From positions 61,379,581-61,443,580 of the forward strand of contig CM059576.1 of assembly GCA_030386875.1 (NCBI GenBank): 64,000 bases of DNA. Direction: 5' to 3'. Positions 11,708 to 22,310 of the stretch are shown here, piece after piece. Below the pieces are notes generated by a model. It ran no database searches. It had not been told where the DNA came from and worked only from the letters and a program-made list of their open reading frames with translations. Every line of letters begins with the position of its first letter. The stretch's first letter is position 1. The translations under genes and the position numbers were made by a program. The DNA comes from Morinoia aosen. Its lineage: Eukaryota; Arthropoda; Malacostraca; Amphipoda; Talitridae.

Positions 11708-12722
11708 GGTAAATGTGAAGGGTAGGACAATCATCGATTTTCCAATTTTCGGTGCCTAAACATAGTTAATTAGAACGGAATAAAAATTTTTTTCAATGCA
11801 CTTTCGGAGCAAATGAATATTTTACAAGTTATATTTTTAAATTAGTTACCGCAACTATGGTGTTTAAAGCAAGAAGTAACTCGTCGGGCGCGGCGTCTGG
11901 CAACACTGAAATGGACGCTGCTCTCGAGCACCCTCGAATCATCAAGCCCGTTTCCGGCATCTAAGACGAGCTAACATACAGCTATAACTCGTTATTTATG
12001 GGTGATAATTTCTATCGTGTTATTTAACTAAAAGATCCTAGAAGTAGGTTCAGGCTCCACAGGCTCCAAGGGGCCGGCAAATAATAAAAAGAAAGTACTT
12101 ATTAAACGTACTTTAACAGCTCAATCGCGCAAAAAAATAAAACCTACCGCTCCAACTAGTTAAATAAAATTTGCCGCAAAAAGTGTATAGAAGAAAAGTA
12201 ATTTAATTCGATGTTATAAAAATGATTCAAGCAACAAGAATTCGAAAATCGATGAGTAGCTGTTTATTCAAGCACATTCGTCATCAGATACGAAACTAAA
12301 CCAACCGCTGTAACTCGTTAAATACTCATTTGCCCCCCAAAGTGCATAGAAGAAAAATTGGTGTGTATAAAGTGTTTGATAGTAATCGATTTTTGGGTTT
12401 TCGGTGCCTAAACATAGTTAATTAGTTAGAATTTAACAAGTTTTTTCCTATGCACTTTCCGTCGCAAATGAGTATTTAACGAATTATAGCGGTAGGTTTA
12501 GTTTCGTCTTTGATGAGGAATGCGCTCGAATAAACAGCAACTCATTGATTTTTCAATTTTCGATGCTTGAATCATGGTAATAACATCAAAATAAACTACT
12601 TAGCTCAGCACTTTTTTCGTCAAATGAATATTTTACGAGTTGGCGTGGTAGGTTCAGTTTCGTCTTAGATGACGACCGCGTTGGAAGCGAGACTCTATTG
12701 CAGAATTGCCATCGATGAATTA

Positions 12723-12903
12723 TGTATCGCTACGAGGTTAGGACAAACGAGTGCGCCCACAGGAGCATGTACTTCACAAGCGTCAGACCGTCAACAACGG
12801 GCGCACAGCCGCACCAACATCGCCCAAGTAGGGGGCACATAGCCGCACTAAAAGATTATCCACAATGTGGCTGAGACACGCCTCTGAGACACACCTCGGT
12901 ACA
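12723..12903 (-). repeat. Gypsy-1 3' LTR
   Basis: Plus-strand copy runs TGTATCGCTACGAGG ... CACCTCGGTACA, with TG..CA ends. It is near-identical to 20332-20512. Confidence 0.95.
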
Positions 12904-12917
12904 TCTCCCCCTTTCTA
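12904..12917 (-). other. Gypsy-1 polypurine tract
   Basis: On the minus strand AGAAAGGGGGAGA lies directly before the 3' LTR, the expected place for the plus-strand DNA primer. Confidence 0.75.
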
Positions 12918-13012
12918 AAAGATTTTTAGAAAGAGTATTAACCCTCCCCCTATTAACTCAGGTTCACAAATACTTTATTAATTCACAACACAAAGGTACA
13001 CGAGACAAATAA

Positions 13013-14405
13013 TCATCCTGCCTGAAATCTATCAACAGGTTTAATAACTCTGCCATATCTACTAAGTTGAACTTCAGCACCACGTGCTGCAGGAGAGGGA
13101 GCCAGGTCGCCCAGCCGCTCTTCGGACCCCTCCCGCCAGCGCGCGGCCCCCTCAGGCTCAGTCCCCACGGAGTGCCGGCTCATCCCAGCGTTTGAGAAGC
13201 CTGGCTCAGGAACGTGTTGCAGGAATCTCCTGTTCCTGATGACGTACGAATTAGGTCTCAATCGAGCTGCTGCCGCGGCCGTCGTAACACTCCAGCGCCT
13301 TTCACCCGGCAGCCTCACTCTCACTCGCCCGTCCTCAGGCAGTTGAGGTAACTCTTTCGCACCATGCCTCCTGTTGAAACCTCTTGCAGTTCTACTCTTC
13401 GACTCTCTATCATTTCTCTTAACGATGGCTGCATTAGGAGTAGACGGGACGAGCGTATCCGGCAGCACAGGCAAATTCGTACGAAGCGATCTGCCCATGA
13501 GTAACTGCGCGGGTGAAAATCCGGTGACCTCCGTGGGGGTGTTGCGGTACGCCAGCAGCGCGGCAGGGGGGTCCTCTGATGCTAGTAGGCGTTTGGCAAC
13601 CCTTACTGCCCTCTCCGCGCACCCGTTACCCTGCGGACAATAGGGGTCAGATAGTTCATGCTTTATATCATGGTTACGAGTGAAATTATAGAACAGGTAA
13701 CTAGTGAACTGGGGCCCACCATCCGTTCTTAAAATTTCAGGTATGCCAAACAAACTAAAAATGTCAGTTAGTTCACCAATAACGCTCTTACTGTCCAATC
13801 TAGGTAAAAGTTTCAAGTTGATCCACCTACTAAAATAATCTATAACTATGAGATAAGTTTGATTAGCATATTCAAAAAGATCAGCTCCTAGTTTCATCCA
13901 TGGTCTTTCTGGCAATTTCGAAATTTTCATTGGTTCCATCTTATTTTTACGCCTATGAATTTGACAGAATTGGCAATGAGTAATATAATTAGATAAATCT
14001 CTCGAGATCCCTGGCCACCAAACCGACGTCTGTGCTCTTTCTCTACATTTGCGCAAACTGAAATGCCCGTCCGCATCTATCTTTCTTAACATTTCAGTCT
14101 GAAGACTTTTCGGTATCACTATTCTACTTTTAAAAACTAGGAGACCGTTAACTATAGTTAGATCATTTCGGGCAGCAAAATAATCTTCAATATTATCGTA
14201 GTTAGCTCCTTTAGGCCACGATGCTCGAATGAATTCAACAACTAGTTTCAAACATGGGTCATTAGCCTGATTTTCAGCAATTTGGGATAGCTTAGACTGA
14301 GTTGCGGGCAAAAATGACACTTCTGATCTAACGTAGCTATGCAAAGACTCTTCTGCCTCACAATTAGATTCCTTAACCTTAACGACAGCTCTTGAAAGAG
14401 CGTCA
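13013..14405 (-). pseudogene. Gypsy-1 integrase, separated from its pol gene
   Basis: Open to the stop near 13013. An HHCC-like zinc module (GHFSLRKCRER ... HCQFC) is followed by the integrase core with D in GADLFEY, D in RTDGGPQF and E in GNGCAERAV, all three catalytic residues present. A basic C-terminal tail follows. The frame upstream of 14406 is Harbinger sequence. The RNase H/integrase linker motif DALSR sits right at the insertion point, so the two halves of pol are cut there. Apart from this cut the frame is intact, indicating a recently disrupted gene. Confidence 0.9.
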
Positions 14406-14658
14406 AGGGGCCCATACACGTTCAAAAAAAGCGTCAAAAATTCGCATCAAAATATTGATATCAAAATTTTTAAGCAAAATTTGACTGTGTGTGGGACGTT
14501 TTGATGTCTAAAAAAGATTTGAATCAAAATTTTGATGGATCAAATCCGTTTGATATTTTTTGACGAGTCTTCAAATTTTTGATGCGCGTGTGGGCTTTTG
14601 TCAAAATTTTGATCAAAATTGTTAGTCCGCAGGTGACTGCCGAGGAGACAGAATCGCC

Positions 14659-15000
14659 ATGTCTGGGAAGAAGGAGACCGAAAATAAATTTTTGATTGAA
14701 GTTTTAGGCGTGTATCGTACCTTGCCAGCCTTGTGGAGAATTAAGTCGGAGGATTATAGCAATCGGGCCAAAAAAGCCGAGGCCCATGAAATTTTACTGC
14801 GGAAATATCGTGAGCATTTTACTTCCGCCACATTAGAAAACCTGAAGAAAAAATAAATAATCTACGAACAAATTTTCGCAATGAACTTCGAAAAATGGAC
14901 AAAAGTGCCAAATCAGGTGCCGGCACTGAAGGCTTGTACGAGTCCCAGGCGTGGTTCATGGAGGCTATGATGTTTTTAGGAGACCGGAGACTCCTGCCCA
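14659..15000 (+). pseudogene. Harbinger MADF/Myb-like protein fragment
   Basis: From ATG 14659 the frame encodes YRTLPALWRIKSEDYSNRAK, the start of a MADF domain, which in Harbinger partner proteins helps bind the element ends. It stops at 14854-14856 just after an A-rich run. The rest of the domain (NNLRTNFRNELRKM ... LYESQAWFMEAMMFL) continues in another reading frame from about 14857, so an indel in the A-run broke the gene. The C-terminal half of the usual protein is missing. Confidence 0.8.
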
Positions 15001-15001
15001 G

Positions 15002-15307
15002 TCAAGAAGCACCTTGTCCATTAGACAAGCGTTCACTTGGTGGTATGGATGGACGCATGGCGCAGTGTCTTCTTTCCTTATCAATAGCTCGACATGCAAG
15101 GCCGAGTAACTCATCGAACGATGGCGCATCCATTCGAAGGAAGTTACCGAAGTCCTCAGGTTCGTTAAAACGTAATTCTTGGGTGAGGTTGACGTGTCCG
15201 TAGGTTTCATGTTTTAAATACCAGTCTTTTGACCATTTCCGAAGTTTAGCAGGAGGTTTATCAGAATCTAATGCGAACACTAGTACTGTGGCCACTGATG
15301 CATCCAT
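15002..15307 (-). pseudogene. Harbinger transposase N-terminal fragment
   Basis: 101 codons including RKWSKDWYLKHETYGHVNLT, ELRFNEPEDFGNFLRMD and PSIPPSERL, the conserved N-terminal blocks of PIF/Harbinger transposases. The DDE catalytic part is not present, so the product would be inactive. It is convergent with the MADF fragment, as in full-length relatives. Confidence 0.85.
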
Positions 15308-15482
15308 GTCGAAGATTTTGACGATACTGAATTTTGATGGAAAAAACGCCTAAGCGTGTGTGGGCAATTAAGCATCAAAATTTTGTATCAAAATTACGTG
15401 TAAAAATTTTGTATCAAAATTACGCGTCAAAATTTTGATGCAAAATTTTGACGCTTTTTTTGAACGTGTATGGGCCCCTTCA

Positions 15483-16897
15483 GACACAACCATTCTCTTC
15501 CCTGGCACAAACTCTGCTGTCGGAGAAAACCTAGCTAGTCTCATCAAAAGTCTCTGACATCTCACCGGAGTGTCGTGCAGCGCACGAGTGTTGATTAAAG
15601 GCACCAAGGGCTTATGGTCCGTCTGCAACGTGAAGTCGAGACCGCTCAAATAAAATTGAAATTTTTCACAAGCCCACACCGCAGCTAGACACTCTAGTTC
15701 AATTTGCGCGTAGTTTTCTTCTGCCTTACTCAGTCCCCTCGAGCAATATGCTACTGGTCGGAAACCATTTTCGTGTCTCTGCAACAGTACTCCCCCTAAT
15801 CCTATTCTACTGGCATCCGCCGACACTACAGTTTCTCTACGCGGGTCGAAAAAAGCTAAAACAGGCGCTTTGCCTAACATTTCCTTAATCCTTCTGAAAG
15901 CCTCGATTTGAGCGAAATCCCACTGCCACCTTGCGTCTCTAACAAGTAAATCATGCAAAGGCTTTAGCACGAATTTTGCGTGAGGAATAAAACTAGTCAA
16001 AAAATTTACCATCCCCAGTATCCGACGCAAGTCTTTTACATCTTTAGGAGCAGGAAGAGACTTTATACACTCCACCTTATCCGGACTTACTTGTATACCT
16101 CTCTCATCAATCATGTGGCCGAGAAATTCCACAGATTGCACATTGAAAACACATTTTGCCTTGTTTAGTTTCAGACCAGATTTGTCGATTCTCTCCAATA
16201 CGCCCCCCAAGACCATTTCATGCTCACCTTTCGATCTTCCGAATACCAATACGTCGTCCAAATAAACAAGCACTCCTTCCATGTCACCAAACAATTCTAT
16301 CATTTTTCTTTGAAATATCTCCGGAGCGATATTAATTCCCATCGTCAACTTATTAAATCTAAATCTACCAAAAGGAGTTATGAAAGTAGTCAAGTCTTTC
16401 GAAGACTCTGAAATCGGAATCTGGAAGAACCCAGAAGCGGCATCAAGTTTCGAAAAATATTTTGCTCCCGCTAACCTGTAAGACAATTCATCAAAAGTAG
16501 GTATAGGGTAAATTTCCCTTTTCAGACCCCTGTTGAGTGCTCTATAATCAACACAAATTCTAGCTTTAATTTTTGCTGACTCTGGCAATATTTGTACTAC
16601 AGGCACCATGGGGCTAACCCAAGCAGTCGGCTTACTTACTTTTTCGATTACGCCCTCAGCTACCATTTTATCTAAAGACAATTTTACCGGCTCCCTTAAA
16701 CAGCGCTGCTACATGCCTACTTGTGTTAACAGAACTCGGCTCTACTCCCGATTTCACGCAAAACCTTACCGGTTCCGTTAACCACGTACCAAATCCGAAC
16801 AAATTTTAACCAATTTTAAGCTCACTGACATATTTTACCACTCCAATTCTTTCGGACAATTCACGACTTAAAAGATTACAGGTTGTGTTAGCACAAG
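15483..16897 (-). pseudogene. Gypsy-1 reverse transcriptase and RNase H
   Basis: The longest open part starts at 16681. Reverse transcriptase motifs include CVDYRALN, the first catalytic Asp in [12 protein letters not shown] (residue about 80) and the YLDDVLVFG box (residues 140-148). RNase H follows with the catalytic [14 protein letters not shown] (about 289), an ELE glutamate (about 329) and TDHKPL (about 354). The gene ends abruptly at the Harbinger target site TCA. Between 16682 and 16897 the frame is broken, so the link to the protease lies in degraded sequence. Confidence 0.92.
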
Positions 16898-17219
16898 TCA
16901 TAACGTAAAAAATCCCTTCAGTCTGCGTGTCTCTATAATGTATAGTAGTTTTAAAGAGCCCAAAATATGCAACTGACCGCTAGGCGTTATTAATTTGTGC
17001 CGAGTAGGCTGCAAAACTGGCAACGGACTGAGTCTCCTATAAGACTCAAAATTCAACAGGCTTACGTCAGCACCAGTGTCTATCTTAAACTTTACCAGAG
17101 AGGAACCCGCCAGTGAAAGCTCTACCACCCAACCCTCACTACAGCTATCCTTGCATTCACCTAGGAAGAAGGGCTCCTCGTCCTCTGAAGTGTGGCCGAC
17201 GGAGCCTTGTGGAGTAGAG
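16898..17219 (-). pseudogene. Gypsy-1 aspartic protease
   Basis: Retropepsin-like segment with the active-site FKIDTGADVSLLNF and a following flap region. The apparent start codon at 17287 lies in the hAT element; true Gypsy sequence begins at 17219 just inside the 8-bp target duplication. Stop near 16898. Confidence 0.88.
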
Positions 17220-17333
17220 CAGGGTTGCCAGATGGTTTCATGAATTGTAGGCCAAATTTTACCAAGAAAAAGGCCAAAAAAGGCCAAATTTATTTATAGG
17301 TAAACTAATATAGCAGGTAGATGCCCATATGCG

Positions 17334-17536
17334 CAGGGGTCTCCAAACTTGACAGACTTAGGGCCATATTGATTGCTGCAGTAAGTTCCAAGGGCCAAAA
17401 AAGCTTTGATTTTCCTGCCATTATCTATAATTTCTAGAGTACTCGCCGAGTACGCGGTCGGCTCAAGTGTCGCGGGCCGGATTGATCACACTGGCGGGCC
17501 GGATTTGGCCCGCGGGCCGTAGTTTGGAGACCCGTG
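17334..17536. mobile_element. Nested mini-hAT (about 203 bp) in copy A
   Basis: Ends CAGGGGTCTCCAAACTTG and, mirrored, CACGGGTCTCCAAACTACGG, with GGCCCGCGGGCC inside one end. This is a terminal pattern common to hAT MITEs. No matching 8-bp duplication is visible. The same unit is in copy B, so it was already present before the larger element multiplied. Confidence 0.7.
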
Positions 17537-17849
17537 CCTCAGAGTATCATAATTCTACTAGCCATTAAAAAATCTAAATACAAAGAAAAAATAGACCTAA
17601 CTAGCACTATTCTTCAAGGAATAACATAAATTACTTTGACTTTACATCCTCAGCAGAAGTTTGAGAGGTAGAAGCAGCTAGAGAGCTAGTTTCTTGATTT
17701 TCGTTTGATAAAAGATGCTCGATTTTATATTAGTTTGCATTCTTGAGGCCACTTTGAAGTCCTTACAACATAAGAAATATTGTTGAGATGTGCTCGGATT
17801 TGCACTTTCTCATCTAGCTTTCAAGTTTGTAATCTAATGTTGGGCTTTG

Positions 17850-18122
17850 TTTTGACTGCTATCATAGAAAACATTCTTCTAACAATATCATTGCTAGCGG
17901 GAGTCACCAGGCAATGAGCGCATAACCTGAGAGTTCTTTAACCAAGCCAAAACTGCATAGTGTCTTTAGGAATCTCAACACCGTCAGAATGCCCTCCTGC
18001 TTCCTGTCTATGATACTAATTTTTCGGTACTGCGGCTCACTAATATTGATACAATCCTGAGCTAAATACAGCCTGTGCAAATCTGCAAACTCTCCTTTGA
18101 TTACTTGATTTGATATTCGCAA
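17850..18122 (-). pseudogene. hAT transposase C-terminal remnant (copy A)
   Basis: 72 codons ending KELSGYALIAW, then a stop. In the next frame the sequence continues as TPASNAI ... followed by FS and a KTK motif, the hAT dimerisation domain signature. The frameshift is identical in copy B, so the element multiplied as a non-autonomous derivative. Confidence 0.75.
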
Positions 18123-18371
18123 AGGATTTTATAGTATTCAGCAAGATCTAGCTGATCCTGTTGGAGACTAGCTGATCCTGTTGCTCTGCGTTCAACTGTC
18201 ACGTTTCAGTTTTACGACTTGTACGGCACAAAAACCGGAAAATGACTAAAAAAAGCCAGAAAAAAGCCAAATTTTAGAAAAAGGCCAACCTTCTAATCAC
18301 GAAGCCAAACGCTTGCAAAAAAAGCCAGATTTGTGATATTTGGCCTTAAAAAGGCCAATATGGCAACCCTG

Positions 18372-18768
18372 GAGTAGAGGCGTTGACAACTTCGAACGCT
18401 GTCCTTACTGGACGACGGCCAGAAGGACGCTGAGCTTTCATGCACACTTTTGCGAAGTGATTCAGCTTCCCACACAAGTTGCATCTCTTTCCGAACGCTG
18501 GGCTATTATTGTTCTTCCCGTGCTCTCTGCCGCAGTAGCGACAGTCTTTGATCATTAGAGAAGGACTGTCCTTTCTTTGCACAGCATCCACGAAGCGTTC
18601 CGGCAGCTTTTCTTTACGGCGGCCTTCTTTAATGTCGCAATAAGTTCGGACGGATTCTACGAATTTGTCGAGGGTAAAATTGTCGACGCTGACCAAGTAC
18701 AAATGTTCCAATTTTTCCGTAAGGACTTCATCCTTAAGTCCTGCGATGTATTGATCCCGGATTCGTTC
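18372..18768 (-). pseudogene. Gypsy-1 gag, C-terminal part with zinc knuckles
   Basis: The open frame between the two hAT copies encodes nucleocapsid sequence. CRYCGREHGKNN ... KRC is an irregular first knuckle and CNLCGKLNHFAKVC is a perfect C-x2-C-x4-H-x4-C. These bind RNA during packaging in this family. Both edges carry hAT target duplications, so this 397-bp block is an island of the original gene. Confidence 0.88.
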
Positions 18769-19016
18769 CAGGGTTGCCATATTGGCCTTTTTAAGGCCAA
18801 ATATCACAAATCTGGCTTTTTTTGCAAGCGTTTGGCTTCGTGATTATAAGGTTGGCCTTTTTCTTAAATTTGGCTTTTTTCTGGCTTTTATAGTCATTTT
18901 CCGGTTTTTGTGCCGCACAAGGCGTAAAACTGAAACGTGACAGTTGAACGCAGAGCAACAGGATCAGCTAGTCTCCAACAGGATCAGCTAGATCTTGCTG
19001 AATACTACAAAATCCT

Positions 19017-19420
19017 TTGCGAATATCAAATCGAGTAATCAAAGGAGAATTTGCTGATTTGCACCGGCTGTATTTAGCTCAGGATTGTACCAACATTAGT
19101 GAGCCGCAGTACCGAAAAATGAGTATCATAGACAGGGAGCAGGAGGGCATTTGGACGGTGTTGAGATTCCTGAAGACACCATGCAGTTTTGGCTTGGTTA
19201 AAGAACTCTCAGGTTATGCGCTCATTGCCTGGTGACTCCCGCTAGCAATGCTATTGTTGGAAGAATGTTTTCTATGGTGATAGCAGTCAAAACAAAGCTC
19301 AACATTAGATTACGAACTTGAAAGCTAGATGAGAAAGTGCAAATCCGAGCACATCTCAACAATATTTCTTATGCTGTATGGACTTCAAAGTGGCCTCAAG
19401 AATGCAACCTAATATCAAAT
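19017..19420 (+). pseudogene. hAT transposase C-terminal remnant (copy B)
   Basis: Same 72-codon frame as copy A, stopping at 19233-19235, then overlapping VTPASNAIVGRMFSMV and AVKTKLNIRLR in another frame from 19232. This is the hAT family dimerisation motif. The catalytic core is missing. Confidence 0.8.
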
Positions 19421-19604
19421 CGAGCATCTTTTATCAAACGGAAATCAATAAACTAGCTCTCTGCCTGCTTCTACCTCTCAAACTTCTGCTGAGGATGTAA
19501 AGTAAAGTAATTTATGTTATTCCTTGAAGAATAGTGCAAGTTTGGTCTATTTTTCCTTTGTATTTAGATTTTTTAATGGCTAGTAGAATTATGATACTCT
19601 GAGG

Positions 19605-19807
19605 CACGGGTCTCCAAACTACGGCCCGCGGGCCAAATCCGGCCCACCAATGTGATCAATCCGGCCCGCGACACTTGAGCCGACAGCGTACTCGGCGAGT
19701 ACTCTAGAAATTATAGATAATGGCAGGAAAATCAAAGCTTTTTTGGCCCTTGGAACTTACTGGAGCAACCAATATGGCCCTAAGTCTGGCAAGTTTGGAG
19801 ACCCCTG
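19605..19807. mobile_element. Nested mini-hAT in copy B
   Basis: Mirror of 17334-17536: CACGGGTCTCCAAACTACGG ... AAGTTTGGAGACCCCTG. Confidence 0.7.
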
Positions 19808-19921
19808 CGCCTATGGGCATCTACCTGCTATATTAGTTTACCTATAAATAAATTTGGCCTTTTTTGGCCTTTTTCTTGGTAAAATTTGGCCTAAAATTCA
19901 TGTAACCATCTGGCAACCCTG

Positions 19922-20307
19922 ATTCGTTCTTGGAGAGTGGTGCCAAAGCCACAGTCCCGAGCGGTTGCGTATAAAGCTCGTAAGTATACTTCCTCACTTT
20001 CACTGATTTCCTGCACTCTCTTTTGAAATAACCTCCTTAATCGTGCGATGTTAATTTTTGGATTGAAGTACTCGTCATACTTCCCTTTGACGACTTCGTA
20101 TTTCAAGGTCTCAGTGGACGTCAGGCCAAAAGTTCTGAATACATCTTCTGCTTCCGGTCCCATACAGTATTTTAAACTCGCAATTTGAATCTCCTCCTTC
20201 TCTAAATGTAATTTCATAACCAGCCTGAATGCTGAAAACTGGTCCTTCCCAGAATCCCAGTTAGGGTCCATAAAATTCAAAAGGGCTGGAGATCTATACT
20301 GCGCCAT
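19922..20307 (-). pseudogene. Gypsy-1 gag, N-terminal part
   Basis: Starts at the ATG at 20307, 24 bases inside the 5' LTR. About 128 codons of capsid-like sequence (FSAFRLVMKLHLEKEEIQ, YCMGPEAEDVFRTFGL) run into hAT copy B. Continues after the insertion at 18768. Gag forms the particle in which reverse transcription occurs. Confidence 0.85.
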
Positions 20308-20312
20308 CTTCG

Positions 20313-20331
20313 TTCCTCACCCAGGGCACCA
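20313..20331 (-). other. Gypsy-1 primer binding site candidate
   Basis: On the minus strand TGGTGCCCTGGGTGAGG follows the 5' LTR directly. It begins TGG, as required to pair with a tRNA 3' CCA. The tRNA was not identified. Confidence 0.7.
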
Positions 20332-20512
20332 TGTATCGCTAGGAGGTTAGGACAAACGAGTGCGCCCACAGGAGCATGTACTTCACAAGCGTCAGACCGT
20401 CAACAACGGGCGCACAGCCGCACCAACATCGCCCAAGTAGGGGGAACATAGCCGCACTAAAAGATTATCCACAATGTGGCTGAGACACGCCTCTGAGACA
20501 CACCTCGGTACA
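20332..20512 (-). repeat. Gypsy-1 5' LTR
   Basis: 181 bp, partner of 12723-12903. Bordered by AATTA outside. Confidence 0.95.
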
Positions 20513-20946
20513 AATTACTTTCCGCTTCAAACGCTTGAGTTGCGGTAACTAATTCACCGCTATAACTCGTAAAATGCCCATATCCGACGGAAACTGCATA
20601 GAAGAAAACATATTTATATCGATCTAATTAACTATGTATAGGCACCGAAAATGCGGAAATCGATTACTAGCAAACGCATTACATTTGCCTAAAAATTGTT
20701 CATATCGATGTAATTAACAAACTTTTGGCAGCGAAAATTGGAAAATCGATGATTGTCCTACGCTTTACAAATACCTCTTTCCTTCACACTTTTGTGAATG
20801 GCATAATAATAATTTTTCATTTATGTGGTATTTGCAGAGTATTTTAATGAATAAACCGTTAGTCAGCTGGTCTGGACAATAAAAAAGAAAAATAGAACTA
20901 AAAAATGTATCACTTTGCTTGAATCGCAATGCTAATAGAAATTTAA

Positions 20947-22247
20947 GGGGACCATTCGGATTTTTGAACTTTTTTCGTCCGATTCGTTTGAAAATTGGCC
21001 AGTATATGTATTTGTTGAAAGTAAACCTTTTTTACTTGTGTCACTTTTTCGATTTAGGCCTTATTTTTTTACGAAAAATTCTTTTTTTGGGGCATATTTA
21101 CGTACCATTCAAATCCTATCAGGGCATTGAGTTTTGATGCTAGAACAAAACCAAAGACAGTTTTGGAATCCTTGGAACATTTCTAACAAAAGTACATTGA
21201 GTTTTTTGGAAATTCGAATTTTTCTATTTTTTCAAATTTCTAAACCCTTTAAAAATTTTTTGGGTTTAGAACAATATATTTTTTCGAAATACTTGAATTT
21301 GAAAAAAAGAGAATGTACTTGTGTCAGAAATGTTCCAAGGATTCTAAAACTGTCTTTGGTTTTGTTCTAGCATCAAAACTCAATGCCCTGATACGATTTG
21401 AATGGTAAAAACGGTAATTTTTCACTAGAGCCCAGAAACAAAGTATGTCCATTGAATTGGAATATCATGAAAATTTTAGTACATGAATGCAGTTTCCATG
21501 ATTTATTTCTATGTACGAATTATGAGCAACGTTTTCCCTCTTGAATTTCAAAGAAACACAAGAAATATAGTGCATAAAATTATAGAGAAATATTACAGTT
21601 CTTTTGAGTACTCAGTCATATTGAGGTCTCACCAACTTTTTTCGTCCGATTCGTTTGAAAATTGGCCAGTATATGTATTTGTTGAGAGTAAAACTTTTTT
21701 ACTCAAGTCACTTTTTCGATTCAGGCCTTTGTTTTTTATTATTTTTCGAAAAATTCGTGTTTTGGTACATTTTTCGTACATTTCAAACCGTATCAACTCT
21801 GAGTTTTGATGCTAGAACGAAACCAAAGACAGTTTTAGAATCCTTGAACCATTTCTAACAAACTAGAATAGTCTTTTTATCCAATTCAATTTTTTTCAAA
21901 ATTTTTTCAATTTCTGAAAAACAAATAATTTTTTGAGTTTAGAGCAATATATTTTTTCCAACAATTTGAATTTGAAAAAAAAGACAATATTCGTTTGTTA
22001 GAAATATTCCAAGGATTCTAAAACTGTCTTTGGTTTTGTTCTAGCAACAAAACTCAATGAGTTGATACGGCTTGAATGGTAAAAATGCTAATTTTTCACT
22101 AGAGCCCCTTTGGACCTCCCGTGGGGGGTTTCTAGCGTCCGTAGCGCCATAAAATTTCATGGCACAATAACCCACCCCCTAAGGATCCTTTTTCAACAAA
22201 AACACGCATTTCCATTCGGGGACCCAATTTGGCCCCGAATGGTCCCC
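20947..22247. mobile_element. TTAA-flanked palindromic element, copy 1
   Basis: TTAA lies on both sides (20943-20946, 22248-22251) with inverted ends GGGGACCATTCGG, the target preference of piggyBac-like elements. The interior holds four copies, in alternating orientation, of a block around CTGTCTTTGGTTTTGTTCTA (near 21140, 21345, 21820 and 22020). The element therefore looks like two palindromes in tandem. No transposase is present. Short frames here are by-products of T-rich sequence. Confidence 0.8.
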
Positions 22248-22310
22248 TTAAAAGCGAAGAAAACGCTAATAAAACTAGTCATATTTACTCAAATTGAGAA
22301 AAAACAAAAT

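Larger units (their letters stand above)
14406..15479. mobile_element. PIF/Harbinger element inside Gypsy-1 pol (1,074 bp)
   Basis: Termini AGGGGCCCATACACGTTCAA are mirrored at the right end. TCA is duplicated at 14403-14405 and 15480-15482, a 3-bp target duplication (TCA rather than the commoner TWA). The subterminal zones repeat TCAAAATTTTGAT-type motifs many times. Inside are two convergent gene remnants, a MADF-domain frame (plus) and a transposase N-terminal frame (minus). That is the two-gene plan of animal Harbinger elements, here shortened by deletion of the catalytic domain. Confidence 0.92.
17220..18371 (-). mobile_element. hAT element copy A (1,152 bp)
   Basis: Begins CAGGGTTGCCAGATGG and ends ATATGGCAACCCTG. 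The 8-bp target duplication GAGTAGAG is perfect at 17212-17219 and 18372-18379, diagnostic of hAT transposition. The minus strand carries a short remnant of the transposase C-terminus. A second pair of hAT-like ends is nested inside (17334-17536). It is nearly identical to copy B in reverse orientation, and both lie in the same Gypsy gag gene. Confidence 0.95.
18769..19921 (+). mobile_element. hAT element copy B (1,153 bp), inverted relative to A
   Basis: Begins CAGGGTTGCCATATTGG and ends ATCTGGCAACCCTG. The 8-bp target duplication ATTCGTTC is perfect at 18761-18768 and 19922-19929. Together with copy A it forms an inverted repeat of about 1.15 kb arms around 397 bp of gag. Confidence 0.95.
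12723..20512 (-). mobile_element. Gypsy-family LTR retrotransposon 1 (nested insertions)
   Basis: Two 181-bp LTRs (12723-12903 and 20332-20512) flank gag, protease, reverse transcriptase/RNase H and integrase on the minus strand. A 5-bp duplication AATTA lies at 12718-12722 and 20513-20517. Three later elements (14406-15479, 17220-18371, 18769-19921) split the coding region, each with its own target duplication. Subtracting them gives a Gypsy of about 4.4 kb, a normal size for a two-LTR gag-pol element lacking an envelope gene. The LTRs differ at very few positions by eye (for example TACGAGG against TAGGAGG near one end), so the Gypsy insertion looks fairly recent. Confidence 0.95.
11708..20775. 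mobile_element. Inverted-repeat-rich DNA element hosting Gypsy-1
   Basis: The left border (GGTAAATGTGAAGGGTAGGA then CAATCATCGATTTTCC) reappears inverted at 20728-20775 (GGTATTTGTAAAGCGTAGGA on the other strand). The interior outside the Gypsy (11708-12717 and 20513-20775) is made of alternating direct and inverted copies of a module. The module has three landmarks: ATTTTCGGTGCCTAAACATA, AATGAGTATTTAACGAATTA, and CGGTAGGTTTAGTTTCGTCT. Without the Gypsy the element would be about 1.3 kb. No coding capacity is visible, so the superfamily is unknown. Confidence 0.65.

Noticed and set aside
13374-13643. 89-codon plus-strand frame within the integrase
   Set aside because: Shadow of the Gypsy-1 integrase on the other strand.
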